Shown here: in pieces, positions 18,602-27,176 of the stretch
Layout: every line of letters begins with the position of its first letter
Position numbering within the stretch: position 1 is the stretch's first letter
Source: Streptomyces sp. SAI-127
Lineage (GTDB): Bacteria > Actinomycetota > Actinomycetes > Streptomycetales > Streptomycetaceae
DNA length: 64,000 nt
Assembly (NCBI RefSeq): GCF_029894425.1
Contig: NZ_JARXYJ010000001.1
Coordinates: 186,001-250,000 of the forward strand
Direction: 5' to 3'
The notes under the pieces: model-generated
What the model was told of the DNA's origin: nothing
Seen by the model: the letters and a program-made list of their open reading frames with translations, nothing else
Databases searched by the model: none
Translations under genes and position numbers: made by a program

Positions 18602-19372
18602 GTGGTGACCATGCTGAACCGAGTAGCCGTCCTGTCCGACATCCACGGAGTCCTGCCGGCCCTGGAGGCAGTACTCGCCGAACCAGACGTCAGCACCGCC
18701 GACTACTTCGTGCTCACCGGCGACATCACCGCCGGCCCACAACCGACCCAGGTCCTCGACCTCCTGACCAGTCTCGGCGACCGCGTCATCTGGATCAGCG
18801 GCAACGCCGACCGAGAACTCCTCGAATACCGCTGGGGACAACGCGACACGATCCCCGACCCGATCGCCCCCTGGGCCGCCGAACAACTCCGCGAGGACCA
18901 CCTCGACCTCCTCAGCTCACTTCCACGATCCCTCTCCCTGTCCGTGAAGGGTCTGGGAAAGGTGCTGTTCTGCCATGCCACCCCACGCGACGACGAGGAG
19001 GTCGTCCTGGTCGACTCCCGCATCGACCGCTGGAAGGAAGTCTTCAGCGGACTCGACACCGACATCCGCACCGTGGTCTGCGGCCACACCCATATGCCGT
19101 TCGTCCGCCTCGCCCACGGCCGGCTCGTGATCAACCCCGGCAGCATCGGCATGCCCTACGGACGAACCGGAGCACACTGGGCCCTGCTGGGCCCGGGCGT
19201 CGAACTCCGCACCACGCACTTCGACCTCGAGGCCGCAGCCACTCAGCTCAGCCAGGACTCGTCCTACCCCGACATCACCGAATGGGCCAACTACTTCCTG
19301 CACGCTCGCGCGACCGACGCCGACGCCCTCGCAGCCTTCGCACCACGGGACGGACGCAACCACAGCCCGTAA
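18602..19372 (+). CDS. Calcineurin-like metallophosphoesterase (YfcE type)
   Basis: 256 residues, starting at GTG 18602 or ATG 18611. The metal-binding motifs are all present: AVLSDIHG, LTGDITAG, ISGNADRELL, LFCHATPR and CGHTHMPF, followed by NPGSIGMPYGR. The family hydrolyses phosphodiesters or phosphomonoesters with two metal ions in the cytoplasm. Substrate unknown. The gene appears intact between two pseudogenes. Confidence 0.9.
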   Translation: MVTMLNRVAVLSDIHGVLPALEAVLAEPDVSTADYFVLTGDITAGPQPTQVLDLLTSLGDRVIWISGNADRELLEYRWGQRDTIPDPIAPWAAEQLREDHLDLLSSLPRSLSLSVKGLGKVLFCHATPRDDEEVVLVDSRIDRWKEVFSGLDTDIRTVVCGHTHMPFVRLAHGRLVINPGSIGMPYGRTGAHWALLGPGVELRTTHFDLEAAATQLSQDSSYPDITEWANYFLHARATDADALAAFAPRDGRNHSP

Positions 19373-19380
19373 CACCCGCC

Positions 19381-20007
19381 CCCACACACGACAACGGGCA
19401 GCCGAACACCCACTACACGATCAACGACGCCTCCAACCCCGAGTGCCAAGTCCTCCCCGCGGAAGCCGTCATCACCCCCGAGCAGTGCGCCGGCCGCCAT
19501 CTCACCGCCGCGTCCTGGTACTCGCCCTACGACGACACCTTCTTCACCGCGGCCCGCGCCCTCGGCATCGACCACCTGGCCCCGCTCGCCGAGGCCTGAG
19601 ACTCCAGCGCCGCCGCCTGGACGCCCAAGGATCGCGAGGCGTACGCCAACCACCTCCGAGCCGACCGCACCCTGATCGCGGTCTCCGCCACGTCCAACCG
19701 CTCAAAGGCCGACCAGGACCCGGCCACCTGGCAGCCACCCGCCGCCAGCTACCGCTGCGCCTATGCCGCCGACTGGATCACAGTCAAAACCCGCTGGCAG
19801 CGCACCATCGACCAGGTCGAAGAGACCGCCCTCGGCTGTGTCTTGGACAACTGCCCGAACAGCATCGTCGAAGTGACGCTCGATGGCCGACGGTCGGAAG
19901 GCCGCGCGCGACGCATCGAACCTGGGGCGCGCGGCTTCCCGCCGACGCGGACTTCACCTGCCCCGTGTGCGTCCTGCAGCGGCACTGACGCGTTTGGGAC
20001 CACTTGA
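19381..20007 (+). pseudogene. Secreted HNH endonuclease-like protein, Trp codon changed to TGA
   Basis: One frame reads SWYSPYDDTFFTAARALGID and HLAPLAEA, meets TGA at 19597-19599, then continues DSSAAAWTPKDREAYANHLR, IAVSATSNRSKADQDPATWQ and YAADWITVKTRWQRTIDQVE. The family motif is DIDHLVPLAEAWDSGA, so TGG became TGA. His and Asn of the HNH core lie on both sides. The signal peptide end is missing and the 3' end runs on without a natural stop. Two independent defects mark it as dead. Confidence 0.75.
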
Positions 20008-20058
20008 AGCGGCGAGGGAAGAGTGACGGCCGCGCGAGAGCGTCGGCATGATGGCCGC

Positions 20059-20442
20059 ATGACGGATCGGACATCTCTGGAATCTGAGCTCGCCGCGTTC
20101 ATGGGCGAGTACGAACGGGCCAACAACAGCCACGACATCTCACGTGTCGTGCCGTTCATCGCCGAGGACGCCGTGTACTGGTTCTCGGACGGCTCGCATC
20201 GGGGCATCGAGGAGATCCGCTCCGCGATCGAGAAGACGTTCGCGAAGATCCTCGACGAAGTTTATGAAGTGCGTGAACTGGAGTGGCCTGTGCTCACCGC
20301 TGATGTCGCGGTGTGTCGCTATCTGTTCGCCTGGACCGGCGTCGTGAACGGTGAACTCCGCTCTGGCCAGGGCCGGGGCACCAACGTCATCGTGCGTAGG
20401 GACGGCAAGTTGAAGGTGCTGCATGAGCATCTCAGCTCCTGA
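20059..20442 (+). CDS. SnoaL-like/NTF2-fold protein
   Basis: 127 residues from ATG 20059. It shows the cone-shaped SnoaL/NTF2 pattern: LAAFMGEYERANNSHDISRV, FIAEDAVYWFSDGSHRGIEE, then a beta-rich second half ending NVIVRRDGKLKVLHEHLSS. Members act as small-molecule isomerases or have no known activity. The upstream in-frame codon at 20023 adds an unconserved leader. Reaction not predictable. Confidence 0.82.
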   Translation: MTDRTSLESELAAFMGEYERANNSHDISRVVPFIAEDAVYWFSDGSHRGIEEIRSAIEKTFAKILDEVYEVRELEWPVLTADVAVCRYLFAWTGVVNGELRSGQGRGTNVIVRRDGKLKVLHEHLSS

Positions 20443-20456
20443 TCGTTGGCAGTCGC

Positions 20457-20830
20457 TCATCCCAAACTGTTGGTCTTGCTCGCCTTGGTGCGGGCCAGCC
20501 GGTAGGAATCCGTTCCGGTCTCGATCAGGGAGGGGTTGAAGGTGAGCCGGTCCACGATGGCCGCGCGGAGCCGCGGATCGGTGAACGTCTTTGACCATCC
20601 GGTGAACGCCTCGTTGGAGGCGATGGCGATGCTGTTCTTCTCCTCGGCTCGGTCAGAACCTGGAAGAGCATCTCCGCGCCGCAGCTGTCGAGTTCGAGGC
20701 CGAGTTCGTCGATTTCCAGCATGTCGACGCGTCCCTAGCGGGCGATGGTCTCGCCGAGCTGCTTGTCGTCGGCGGCTTCGACCACTCGTTCACCAGGTGT
20801 CGGCGTACCCGTGAATGTGGCTCTGGCAAG
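20457..20830 (-). pseudogene. IstB-like ATPase of an IS21-family element, fragment
   Basis: Joined frames read GERVVEAADDKQLGETIAR, a TAG, GRVDMLEIDELGLELDSCGA, EMLFQVLTE, then after a frameshift EEKNSIAIASNEAFTGWSKT and SLIETGTDSYRLARTKASKT, ending NSLG-stop at 20457. This is the Walker B and C-terminal half of IstB. The Walker A half is absent. One stop and one frameshift make it dead. Confidence 0.8.
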
Positions 20831-21381
20831 ATTCTCGTAGCCGGAGATCATCTCGGTGACGCGGGCGGCCCGTCCGCATAACGGGCCTCCTGTGACCGTG
20901 CTCCGTTGAACTGGCCAGTCTGTTACCGCAGTTGGCAAATGTGCTCGTGATATCGGCCGATGTATCCGATTCTGTCGTGGCGGTCTGTGCCCGCAGGAGA
21001 TCTGGTGAACCGGCGGGATGTACGGCATGCGGACGGCTCAGACCGCGGTCCGCAGCGCGGCCCTCTCCGGTGCGCAGGCCGCCGTCCCGGACCGCCGGGT
21101 CGCGCGCTCTTGCCGGCCCTGGCGCAACGCTGCGGCCTCGGCCGCCATGCCGTCGGCGGCGCTTGATCCAGTACCGGCGTGCCACCTGCTGGTGCAGATG
21201 CCTCTTTCTGGACTGCTGCTCGTTCGCGAACTGACGGCTCCGCAGCTTTGCCCTCCCAGCCGTTCTTGCGTCTCGTCAACGGCTGCCGGGCGACGTCCCC
21301 ATTTACGCAAGGAGATGGTCGAGGGCGCTGCCCGACGCGCAAGATGTCACCGCCAGGGAAGGCCGTCGCGCGGCTTCACGG
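20831..21381. other. No supportable gene
   Basis: About 550 bp between the IstB remnant and a broken XRE-cupin gene. Several overlapping frames are open on both strands but none carries a recognisable motif. Probably further debris of the IS21-type element. Confidence 0.4.
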
Positions 21382-21870
21382 TCACTCGGGAGCGCCCTGG
21401 GCTTCGTCGCCGCTGTCGCTTTGGTGTCCGCGGCGGGCATCGCGGTCGAAGATGCCGAGGATCTCGCAGGGCCCGCCGTCAGCGCCGATCGCGTGCGGGA
21501 TCATGGTGGGGAACTCGGCGGCCTGGTTGGTCTCGAGCCGGAAGCGGCGGTGGCCGAGCATGAGGATCGCCGTGCCGGACAGGACGACGAGCCATTCGCG
21601 CCCCGGGTGGGCGCGCATCCGCGTCGGGTTCTCGGGGGGCGGTTCGGTCATGCGCTGGCGCACCACGCTCATCCCGGGGTCGGCCTTGATGGTCCAGCGC
21701 ATCCGGGGCGCTGTCGATCGTCGGGCTGGTGACGACGTCGTCGTTGGCGGTCTCCACGAGTTGATCGAGCGTGGTGTCCAGGGCGCGGGCGAGGGTGACC
21801 AGGTGATCCAGTGGGAGGCGGCGCTGGCCGTTCTCGATGCCGCTCAGTGAGGACTGGCTGAGGTGGGCGC
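21382..21870 (-). pseudogene. XRE-cupin regulator, frameshifted
   Basis: The 5' part reads LSQSSLSGIENGQRRLPLDH and LVTLARALDTTLDQLVETAN (helix-turn-helix). After a frame change near 21700 the sequence continues MRWTIKADPGMSVVRQRMTE, HPGREWLVVLSGTAILMLGH and PTMIPHAIGADGGPCEILGI (cupin). This is the standard XRE-cupin order. The first part of the HTH is missing and the two halves are out of frame, so it is probably inactive. An intact paralogue lies at 22751. Confidence 0.7.
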
Positions 21871-22093
21871 GGGAGTTGGACCGCGAGGACGCGAGGTGAT
21901 CATGGTTCCATCGGCGAAATCCTTCTTGGAAGAGGTGCGAGCACGTCGGGCGGACAAGCCCCGACCGGACCCTGCGTTCGGCCCGGACCCCCGTCCACCG
22001 CGCTTGTCCACGATTCCAGGTGTGATGGCCAGCGCTTCGATGTCCACCGTGAAAGAGACGGCATCCGTCTTGAAGCGATACCGCACTCCATAT

Positions 22094-22165
22094 CGCGCCC
22101 GCTCGCCCGCCTGCCGCGGCCCCACCATCGCGAGGGGGGCGTCGGCAGGCGGGCGAGCGGGCGCG
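22094..22165. repeat. 23-bp perfect inverted repeat with a 26-nt spacer
   Basis: The left arm (22094-22116) and right arm (22143-22165) are exact reverse complements over 23 bases (arm begins CGCGCCCGCTCGCCCGCCTG). As RNA it would fold into a very stable hairpin. It lies just beyond the cut end of the E1 fragment. No run of T follows, so a simple terminator is not clear. It may be a repeat created by the deletion or a mobile-element end. Confidence 0.75.
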
Positions 22166-22189
22166 GAGAGTTGTCGGCGGGGACAATGG

Positions 22190-22705
22190 CCGGGTCGGGG
22201 TGTCCGGAAAGTGGGAGCGGGTGTAGCGGTGCGCGACGGCTGCCCACAGTGCCGCTGTGGCCCCGATACCGACCGAGCCGGTGGAGAAGTCGACGGTGTC
22301 TGGGTCCTTCAGCCGGCTGGGATAGCTCTGCAGCCCGCCTTTTGCGCGCAGTGTCGTCAGGTAGGCGGGGTCGAGGTCACCGAGCAGATAGTTGATCGCG
22401 TGCAGGACCGGGGAGGCATGCGACTTGACCGAGAAACGGTCGGAGCGGCCGAGGCAGTGGAACCACAGCGCGACCCTGATGTCGACCATCGAGGCTGAGG
22501 ACGCCTGGTGTCCGCCGACCTTGACCCCACTGCTGTTGGGCCGGCCCCGGTTTGCTGCGTCGACGATGGCGGCCGAGAGCCAGAGAATGCGCCGGGAGAC
22601 AGAGCGCAGTACGTCCGCATCATCTGTCGACTGCGCTTTGAGGCCGCCGCGGCGGCCGGGACCGCGGCCGGTGCCGGTCGTGGGGCTGGTCGGAGTGGCG
22701 GTCAT
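22190..22705 (-). pseudogene. Transketolase/pyruvate dehydrogenase E1-like, N-terminal fragment
   Basis: From ATG 22705, 172 residues match the start of a transketolase-like E1 subunit: VSRRILWLSAAIVDAANRGR, VKVGGHQASSASMVDIRVAL, KSHASPVLHAINYLLGDLDP and TVDFSTGSVGIGATAALWAA. The thiamine-diphosphate motif (GDAELDEGA region) should follow after HFPDTP, but the sequence breaks off there. More than two thirds of the protein is lost. The start faces the intact XRE-cupin gene, so this was probably its divergent target. Confidence 0.78.
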
Positions 22706-22733
22706 GCAGGGCGCTCCCGGATCATCATTGTGT

Positions 22734-22760
22734 TGCACTAAGAATGCACTATGATGCACT
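22734..22760 (+). promoter_or_regulatory. Three TGCACT repeats overlapping the XRE-cupin promoter
   Basis: TGCACT occurs at 22734-22739, 22745-22750 and 22755-22760, spaced 11 and 10 bp, about one helical turn. TATGAT at 22750-22755 fits a -10 box and TTGTGT at 22728 a weak -35. Transcription would then begin at or near ATG 22763. The repeats look like an operator read by the XRE-cupin protein, controlling itself and the divergent E1 gene. Inferred from sequence only. Confidence 0.5.
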
Positions 22761-23368
22761 CCATGAACAGCAACGCTAGCGAGTTGTCGGCGGCGATCGG
22801 CGCCAAGGTGCGCGCCGAGCGTCAGGGTCGCGAGTGGACGCTCGACCGGCTCGCGGACGTGGCCGGCGTGAGCCGTCGCATGATCATCAACGTCGAGCAG
22901 GGCACCGCGAACCCCAGCGTGACGACCCTGCTGCGCATCAGCGACGCGCTCGGCATCGGCCTGCAGGCACTCGTGGCAGTCCCGCAGACGAAACCGGTGA
23001 AGGTCGTGCGCAGCGGCGCCGGCGCCGCACTGTGGACCGGCCCGGGCGGTGGTCGTGGGGTCCTTCTGGCCGGCACCGCACCGCCGGACGTGCTGGAGCT
23101 GTGGGACTGGACCCTCGCCCCCGGGGACAGGCACGACAGCGAGGCGCATGTCCGGGGGACCAAGGAGATCCTCCAGGTGCACGAGGGCACGGTCACCATC
23201 CAGGTCGCCGGCCAGACGGAGGTCCTGGAGGCCGGTGACGCCATCTCCTTCGCCAGCGACGTCGCCCACTCCTACGCGAACGAGGGGTCCGAGGGAGCGC
23301 GCTTCTCCCTCACGGTGTTCGAGCCCGGTGTCGGCGCCGGCGGGAAGTCGGAGGCGAGCCATGACTGA
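22751..23368 (+). CDS. XRE-family regulator with C-terminal cupin domain
   Basis: 205 residues from ATG 22751, or 201 from ATG 22763. The HTH is IGAKVRAERQGREWTLDRLA, DVAGVSRRMIINVEQGTANP, SVTTLLRISDALG. The cupin domain is near residues 110-195 (LELWDWTLAPGDRHDSEAHV, LQVHEGTVTIQVAGQTEVLE, GDAISFASDVAHSYAN). No ribosome site is seen, and a -10 box overlaps the first ATG, so a leaderless message from ATG 22763 is likely. The stop overlaps the next gene by 8 bp. It probably senses a small molecule used by the downstream enzymes. Confidence 0.9.
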   Translation: MMHSMNSNASELSAAIGAKVRAERQGREWTLDRLADVAGVSRRMIINVEQGTANPSVTTLLRISDALGIGLQALVAVPQTKPVKVVRSGAGAALWTGPGGGRGVLLAGTAPPDVLELWDWTLAPGDRHDSEAHVRGTKEILQVHEGTVTIQVAGQTEVLEAGDAISFASDVAHSYANEGSEGARFSLTVFEPGVGAGGKSEASHD

Positions 23369-24040
23369 CCAGCCAAGCCTCGAGGTCTTCCTCGCCGGAG
23401 CACGGATCGGCTCCGCCGTGACCACCCTCCGGCCGGACTACCTCGCCCTCCTCATCGCGGTCGACGGCATCGCCCCGGTCCACCAGGGTGACGACGCCGA
23501 GGAGCACCCCTCGCTCGCTCGAGCCGAAGCCGCGACGAGCGACCCCCTGGCGAACGGCCCCGCCGAAGAGGTTCCCCATGTCGCCGCGTGGCACGAGGTC
23601 TACCGCGCTTTCGGCGTCGAGCCGCAGCGCATCCGCAACAGCCTCGAAGCGCTCCTGCGTCGCGCCAGTACTGGTCGTCCGCGGGTCAACGGGCTCACCG
23701 ACATCTACAACGCGATCAGCGTCATCCACCCGGTACCGCCGGGAGGCAAGGACCTCGACGGGTAGGCCGGTCCGCCACGGCTGATCCGTGCCACGGGGCC
23801 GGGTGCGACGACCAGGGCGTGACGTGCCGCCGCTGGAACTGGCGCCCTGGCGACGTCCACAGCTCGGCCCGGACACCACGTCCGCTCTGTTCATCCTCGA
23901 CGCCCTCGCACCGATGTCCGACGGCGCGCCCGCCGCGGCCGGCGACGACCTCACCGGCCATCTGCAGCGCATCGGCCCCGACGTCCGAGTCGCCACCCAC
24001 GTCCTCACCACCCCCCGCAGTCTGAGCCCCCAGGAGCACA
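23361..24040 (+). pseudogene. B3/B4 tRNA-editing-domain-like protein, broken
   Basis: From ATG 23361 the frame gives LEVFLAGARIGSAVTTLRPD, EVPHVAAWHEVYRAFGVEPQ, GRPRVNGLTDIYNAISVIHP and stops after GGKDLDG at 23765. Homologues run to about 220-230 residues. The missing part appears in other frames: CDDQGVTCRRWNWRPG and then PDTTSALFILDALAPMSDGA, GDDLTGHLQRIGPDVRVATH. Frame changes near 23763 and 23850 disrupt it. The B3/B4 fold edits misacylated tRNA in PheRS, but stand-alone members have unknown roles. Confidence 0.75.
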
Positions 24041-24043
24041 CCC

Positions 24044-24349
24044 GTGATCTGCTGCCAGTTCATCTTCAAGCCCGGCACCTACGACGACGACTTCCACCGC
24101 CTCGACCAGGAGATCGACGAGTACGCGCGCAGCCTGCCCGGATTCGACAGGGTCGAGAAGTGGGTGGCGCCCGACGGAGACGTAGTCAACGCGATCTATT
24201 ACTTCACCGACCCGGAGTCGGTGGCGCAGCTGGGCCGATTCCCGCAGCACCGAGAGGCCAAGGGTCAGGTGCAGCGCTGGTACGACGGCTACCGCATCGT
24301 CGTCAGCGACATACGAGCCACCTACGGGGACGGCCGGCTGCCCGCCTGA
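24044..24349 (+). CDS. Antibiotic biosynthesis monooxygenase-fold protein
   Basis: 101 residues from GTG 24044 behind AGGAGC. The short alpha/beta fold and phrases FIFKPGTYDDDFHRLDQEID, RSLPGFDRVEKWVAPDGDVV and AIYYFTDPESVAQLGRFPQH suit the dimeric ABM/heme-degrading superfamily. These are usually cofactor-independent oxygenases or small binding proteins. It sits inside the XRE-cupin cluster and probably acts on the same metabolite as the PLP enzyme downstream. Confidence 0.78.
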   Translation: MICCQFIFKPGTYDDDFHRLDQEIDEYARSLPGFDRVEKWVAPDGDVVNAIYYFTDPESVAQLGRFPQHREAKGQVQRWYDGYRIVVSDIRATYGDGRLPA

Positions 24350-24431
24350 CGGTCCCTGTCCCACACGAAGGCCCCACGACTGAATCGGGCCTGTCATCGC
24401 ACGCACCCACCCATGAACTTGAGGGCAGACC

Positions 24432-25670
24432 ATGACCACCGACGAGAGCACCCGCAAACCCTTCACCCGGCCGGACAAGCACGACTACGACAGCCTGACG
24501 GGCAACACGTGGTCCGTGCACGGCGGCAACCAGGCCGACGAGACCACGGGCGCGATCCGCACCCCGATCATCATGGCGAACTCCTACCGCCTGCCCACGG
24601 ATCCGACCACGATCGATGACCCCGGCTTCGAGGGCCTCGTCTACACGCGCGAGCACGGAGCGAACCAGCGGGGCCTCGAGGAGAAGCTCGCCAAGCTCGA
24701 GCACGGCGAGGCCGCCGCGGTGTTCGGCACGGGCATGGCCGCCCTGCACGCCGCGTTCTTCACCCTCCTCAACCCCGGCGACCACGCCATCATCTCCAAC
24801 GTCGTCTACATGCGCGTCGCAGGACTCTTCGAGAACCTGTTCCCGGCCAAGCTCGGCATCGAGGTCGACTTCGTGGACATCACCGACCTCGAGGCCGTCC
24901 GCACCGCCGTACGACCCAACACCCGGCTCGTCCACACCGAGGTCATCGCCAACCCCGACCTCCGCGTCGCCGACGTCCCGGCCCTGGCACAGATCGCCCA
25001 CGACGCAGGGGCCCTGCTAACCATCGACTCCACCTTCACACCGCCGCCCCTCATGCGTCCGCTCGACCACGGTGCGGACCTCGTCATGCACTCGCTCACC
25101 AAGTACTACAACGGCCACGGCGACGCGATGGGCGGCGTCGTGATCGGGGACCGCGCCTTCGTCGAGGAGATGCGCACCGGTGCCATGTTCCACGTCGGCG
25201 GCGCCATCTCACCGTTCAACGCCTGGCTCATCATGCGCGGCTCGACCACCCTGCCGCTGCGACTCCAGCGGCAGTGCGAAAACGCCCACGCCGTCGCCGA
25301 GTTCCTCGACGCAGACCCACGCGTCGCCCACGTCGCCTACCCGGGGCTGGCCGGCCACGGTCAGCACGCCGCAGCGGCCACCCAGTTCACCGGCGGGTTC
25401 GGCGGAATCGTCTCGTTCGCCCTCGCCGACACGCACGAGAACCGCCTGCGATTCGTCAACGATCTGCGCGTCATCACCTCCGCGGTCTCCTTGGGGCACG
25501 ACGAGACTCTCGTTGCCTACGAGCAGTACCCCGACGGCCCCTCTGCCGCGTTCGCTCCGGTCTTCCAGGAGCACGGCCTGATCAGGCTCGCCATCGGTCT
25601 CGAGTCCCGGGAGGACCTGATCGCCGACCTCGAAGCAGCCCTCACCACCGCCTACGGTCCGGCCCGCTGA
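24432..25670 (+). CDS. Cys/Met-metabolism PLP-dependent enzyme (gamma-lyase/synthase type)
   Basis: 412 residues, fold type I. The N-terminus has WSVHGGNQADETTGAIRTPI; the cofactor stacking region is AAVFGTGMAALHAA; the PLP lysine is Lys224 in HSLTKYYNGHGDAMGG; the C-terminus has GGFGGIVSFALAD and ITSAVSLGHDETL, followed by LIRLAIGLESREDLIADLE. The family includes cystathionine gamma-synthase, methionine gamma-lyase and O-acetylhomoserine sulfhydrylase; I cannot choose. It ends the XRE-cupin cluster. Confidence 0.92.
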   Translation: MTTDESTRKPFTRPDKHDYDSLTGNTWSVHGGNQADETTGAIRTPIIMANSYRLPTDPTTIDDPGFEGLVYTREHGANQRGLEEKLAKLEHGEAAAVFGTGMAALHAAFFTLLNPGDHAIISNVVYMRVAGLFENLFPAKLGIEVDFVDITDLEAVRTAVRPNTRLVHTEVIANPDLRVADVPALAQIAHDAGALLTIDSTFTPPPLMRPLDHGADLVMHSLTKYYNGHGDAMGGVVIGDRAFVEEMRTGAMFHVGGAISPFNAWLIMRGSTTLPLRLQRQCENAHAVAEFLDADPRVAHVAYPGLAGHGQHAAAATQFTGGFGGIVSFALADTHENRLRFVNDLRVITSAVSLGHDETLVAYEQYPDGPSAAFAPVFQEHGLIRLAIGLESREDLIADLEAALTTAYGPAR

Positions 25671-25710
25671 ACTGCCAGTGTCCGTCGCCCCAGCAGCACC
25701 CGAACCATGA

Positions 25711-26028
25711 CCAACCCCGAAAGACCAAGCGCTGCCTGCCCGCGAGAACAACGAGGCCGACCGCACCCCGCGGGTACAGACGCGGTTCTCGTATTCGCGG
25801 CGGGCTTTGCGCTGTGCTCCCGTTGACCGCACGGTGCGCTTCGAGGACGGCCCCATTCTTTCGCTGCTCACCTGCTACACCAAGGAAGAGCGCAAGGCAG
25901 GCCGCGCCACCAAGGTCGTACACGACGCCCTGCTCCCCGCCCCGGCCGAACGCGAAGCACTGAGCGACTTCGCGCACGCCTACCCCTCCGCGGTGCGCGC
26001 CAAGGTTCTGGCCAGGCACCAGCACTGA
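25711..26028 (+). CDS. Hypothetical fragment of unknown family
   Basis: An open frame reads VDRTVRFEDGPILSLLTCYT, KEERKAGRATKVVHDALLPA and ends SAVRAKVLARHQH-stop at 26028. Codon use is coding-like in the second half. The only start is TTG 25807 without a ribosome site. It looks like the tail of a longer protein whose front was lost. I do not recognise it. Confidence 0.35.
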   Translation, partial: PTPKDQALPARENNEADRTPRVQTRFSYSRRALRCAPVDRTVRFEDGPILSLLTCYTKEERKAGRATKVVHDALLPAPAEREALSDFAHAYPSAVRAKVLARHQH

Positions 26029-26117
26029 GACCGCCGGATCCGCCGGGCCGCGTCCTGAATGGGCGGTGCCAGCCGCACAGAACGGGGCCCGGTCCGCGCA
26101 TACGAAAGGGCAGTTGC

Positions 26118-26834
26118 ATGCGATTGATCGTGGGAATGACGGGTGCCACGGGAGCCATCCTGGGCATCCGGTTGCTGCAGGAACTCGCCGGCCAACCGGA
26201 CGTGGAGACACACCTGGTAACGAGCCGCTGGGCGCGAGCGACCATCGAGCTGGAGACCGGCTGGTCGGCGCGGCAGGTCGCTGACCTCGCCGATGTCGTC
26301 CACGGCCCAGATGACCAGGCGGCCTCCATATCCAGCGGCTCGTTCCGCACCGACGGCATGGTGATCTTGCCGTGCAGCGCCAAGACGCTCGCCGCGATAC
26401 GGGCCGGCTACGGCAGCGACCTCGTCTCGCGGGCCGCGGACGTCATCCTCAAAGAACGGCGTCCCTTGGTGCTCGGCGTACGGGAGACCCCACTGTCGAC
26501 CATCCACCTGGAGAACATGCTGGCCCTCTCCCGGATGGGGGTGACGATCCTGCCGCCCATGCCGGCCTTCTACAACAAGCCCGCGACCGTGGACGACATC
26601 GTCGACCACCTGGTCGCCCGGGTCATGGACCAGCTCGGCCTGGACAGCGAACGGGCCGTGCGCTGGCAGGGACCCGCCACCGCACGCCGCGGTGACCGAC
26701 GCACGCCTCCCGACTCCGACGTGCCGACTCCGGTAGCGCTTGGCCGACCCCGAGATGGTGTGACGACCACGGCGCGGACGGCACATGGCACGTCAACCGG
26801 TTCAAGGCCTGCGGGGGTTTCCCCGCTGATGTGA
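26118..26834 (+). CDS. UbiX/Pad1-like flavin prenyltransferase with altered C-terminus
   Basis: From ATG 26118. The family signature MRLIVGMTGATGAILGIRLL, the flavin loop TSRWARATIE, LPCSAKTLAAIRAGYGSDLV, SRAADVILKERRPLVLGVRE and LSRMGVTILPPMPAFYNKP are all present. UbiX makes the prenylated FMN used by UbiD-type decarboxylases. Such proteins are about 190-205 residues; here the last 35-40 residues (after VRWQG) look out of frame, so the natural stop may be lost. No UbiD gene is in the window, although one normally follows. Confidence 0.85.
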   Translation: MRLIVGMTGATGAILGIRLLQELAGQPDVETHLVTSRWARATIELETGWSARQVADLADVVHGPDDQAASISSGSFRTDGMVILPCSAKTLAAIRAGYGSDLVSRAADVILKERRPLVLGVRETPLSTIHLENMLALSRMGVTILPPMPAFYNKPATVDDIVDHLVARVMDQLGLDSERAVRWQGPATARRGDRRTPPDSDVPTPVALGRPRDGVTTTARTAHGTSTGSRPAGVSPLM

Positions 26835-27060
26835 CGGTGGCCAATCCCCGCACGGCGGCGGTCGTGGGCCGTATGCATGGCCTCACCGTCGCCTACGCCT
26901 ACGGCAAGCGCGACACCAAGACGTGGGTACCAGGTGCAGGTGCTGGTGGTGTCCACTCGGCTCGGTCAGGGCAGCAGTGTCAACGCCGCCTCATGGGTCG
27001 ACCGGATGGCGCGTCTGAATAGGTCTTCGCCAGCGGCGGTCGCAGATTCTGATGGGCCCC
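26762..27060 (+). pseudogene. Possible secreted-protein remnant
   Basis: A frame reads GTWHVNRFKACGGFPADVTV and HGLTVAYAYGKRDTKTW, then after a shift YQVQVLVVSTRLGQGSSVNA. This resembles the beta-sandwich part of some Streptomyces secreted proteins, remembered only loosely. It has no start and a frameshift near 26927. The rest of 26835-27176 holds no gene. Confidence 0.3.
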
Positions 27061-27176
27061 TAGCGTGGGACCTGTCAGTAGAGCCTGGGTGCGTCATTGC
27101 CTGATCGCGATCCCGCCCCGGTGAGGCACCCAGGCACGCTCCTGCCCCTCAGCGGCTGTCGGCTGGCCGGAGTCTC

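Noticed and set aside
21479..23425. A 648-residue minus-strand open frame
   Set aside because: It strings together fragments (XRE HTH, E1 N-terminus, antisense of the XRE-cupin gene). It is not one protein.
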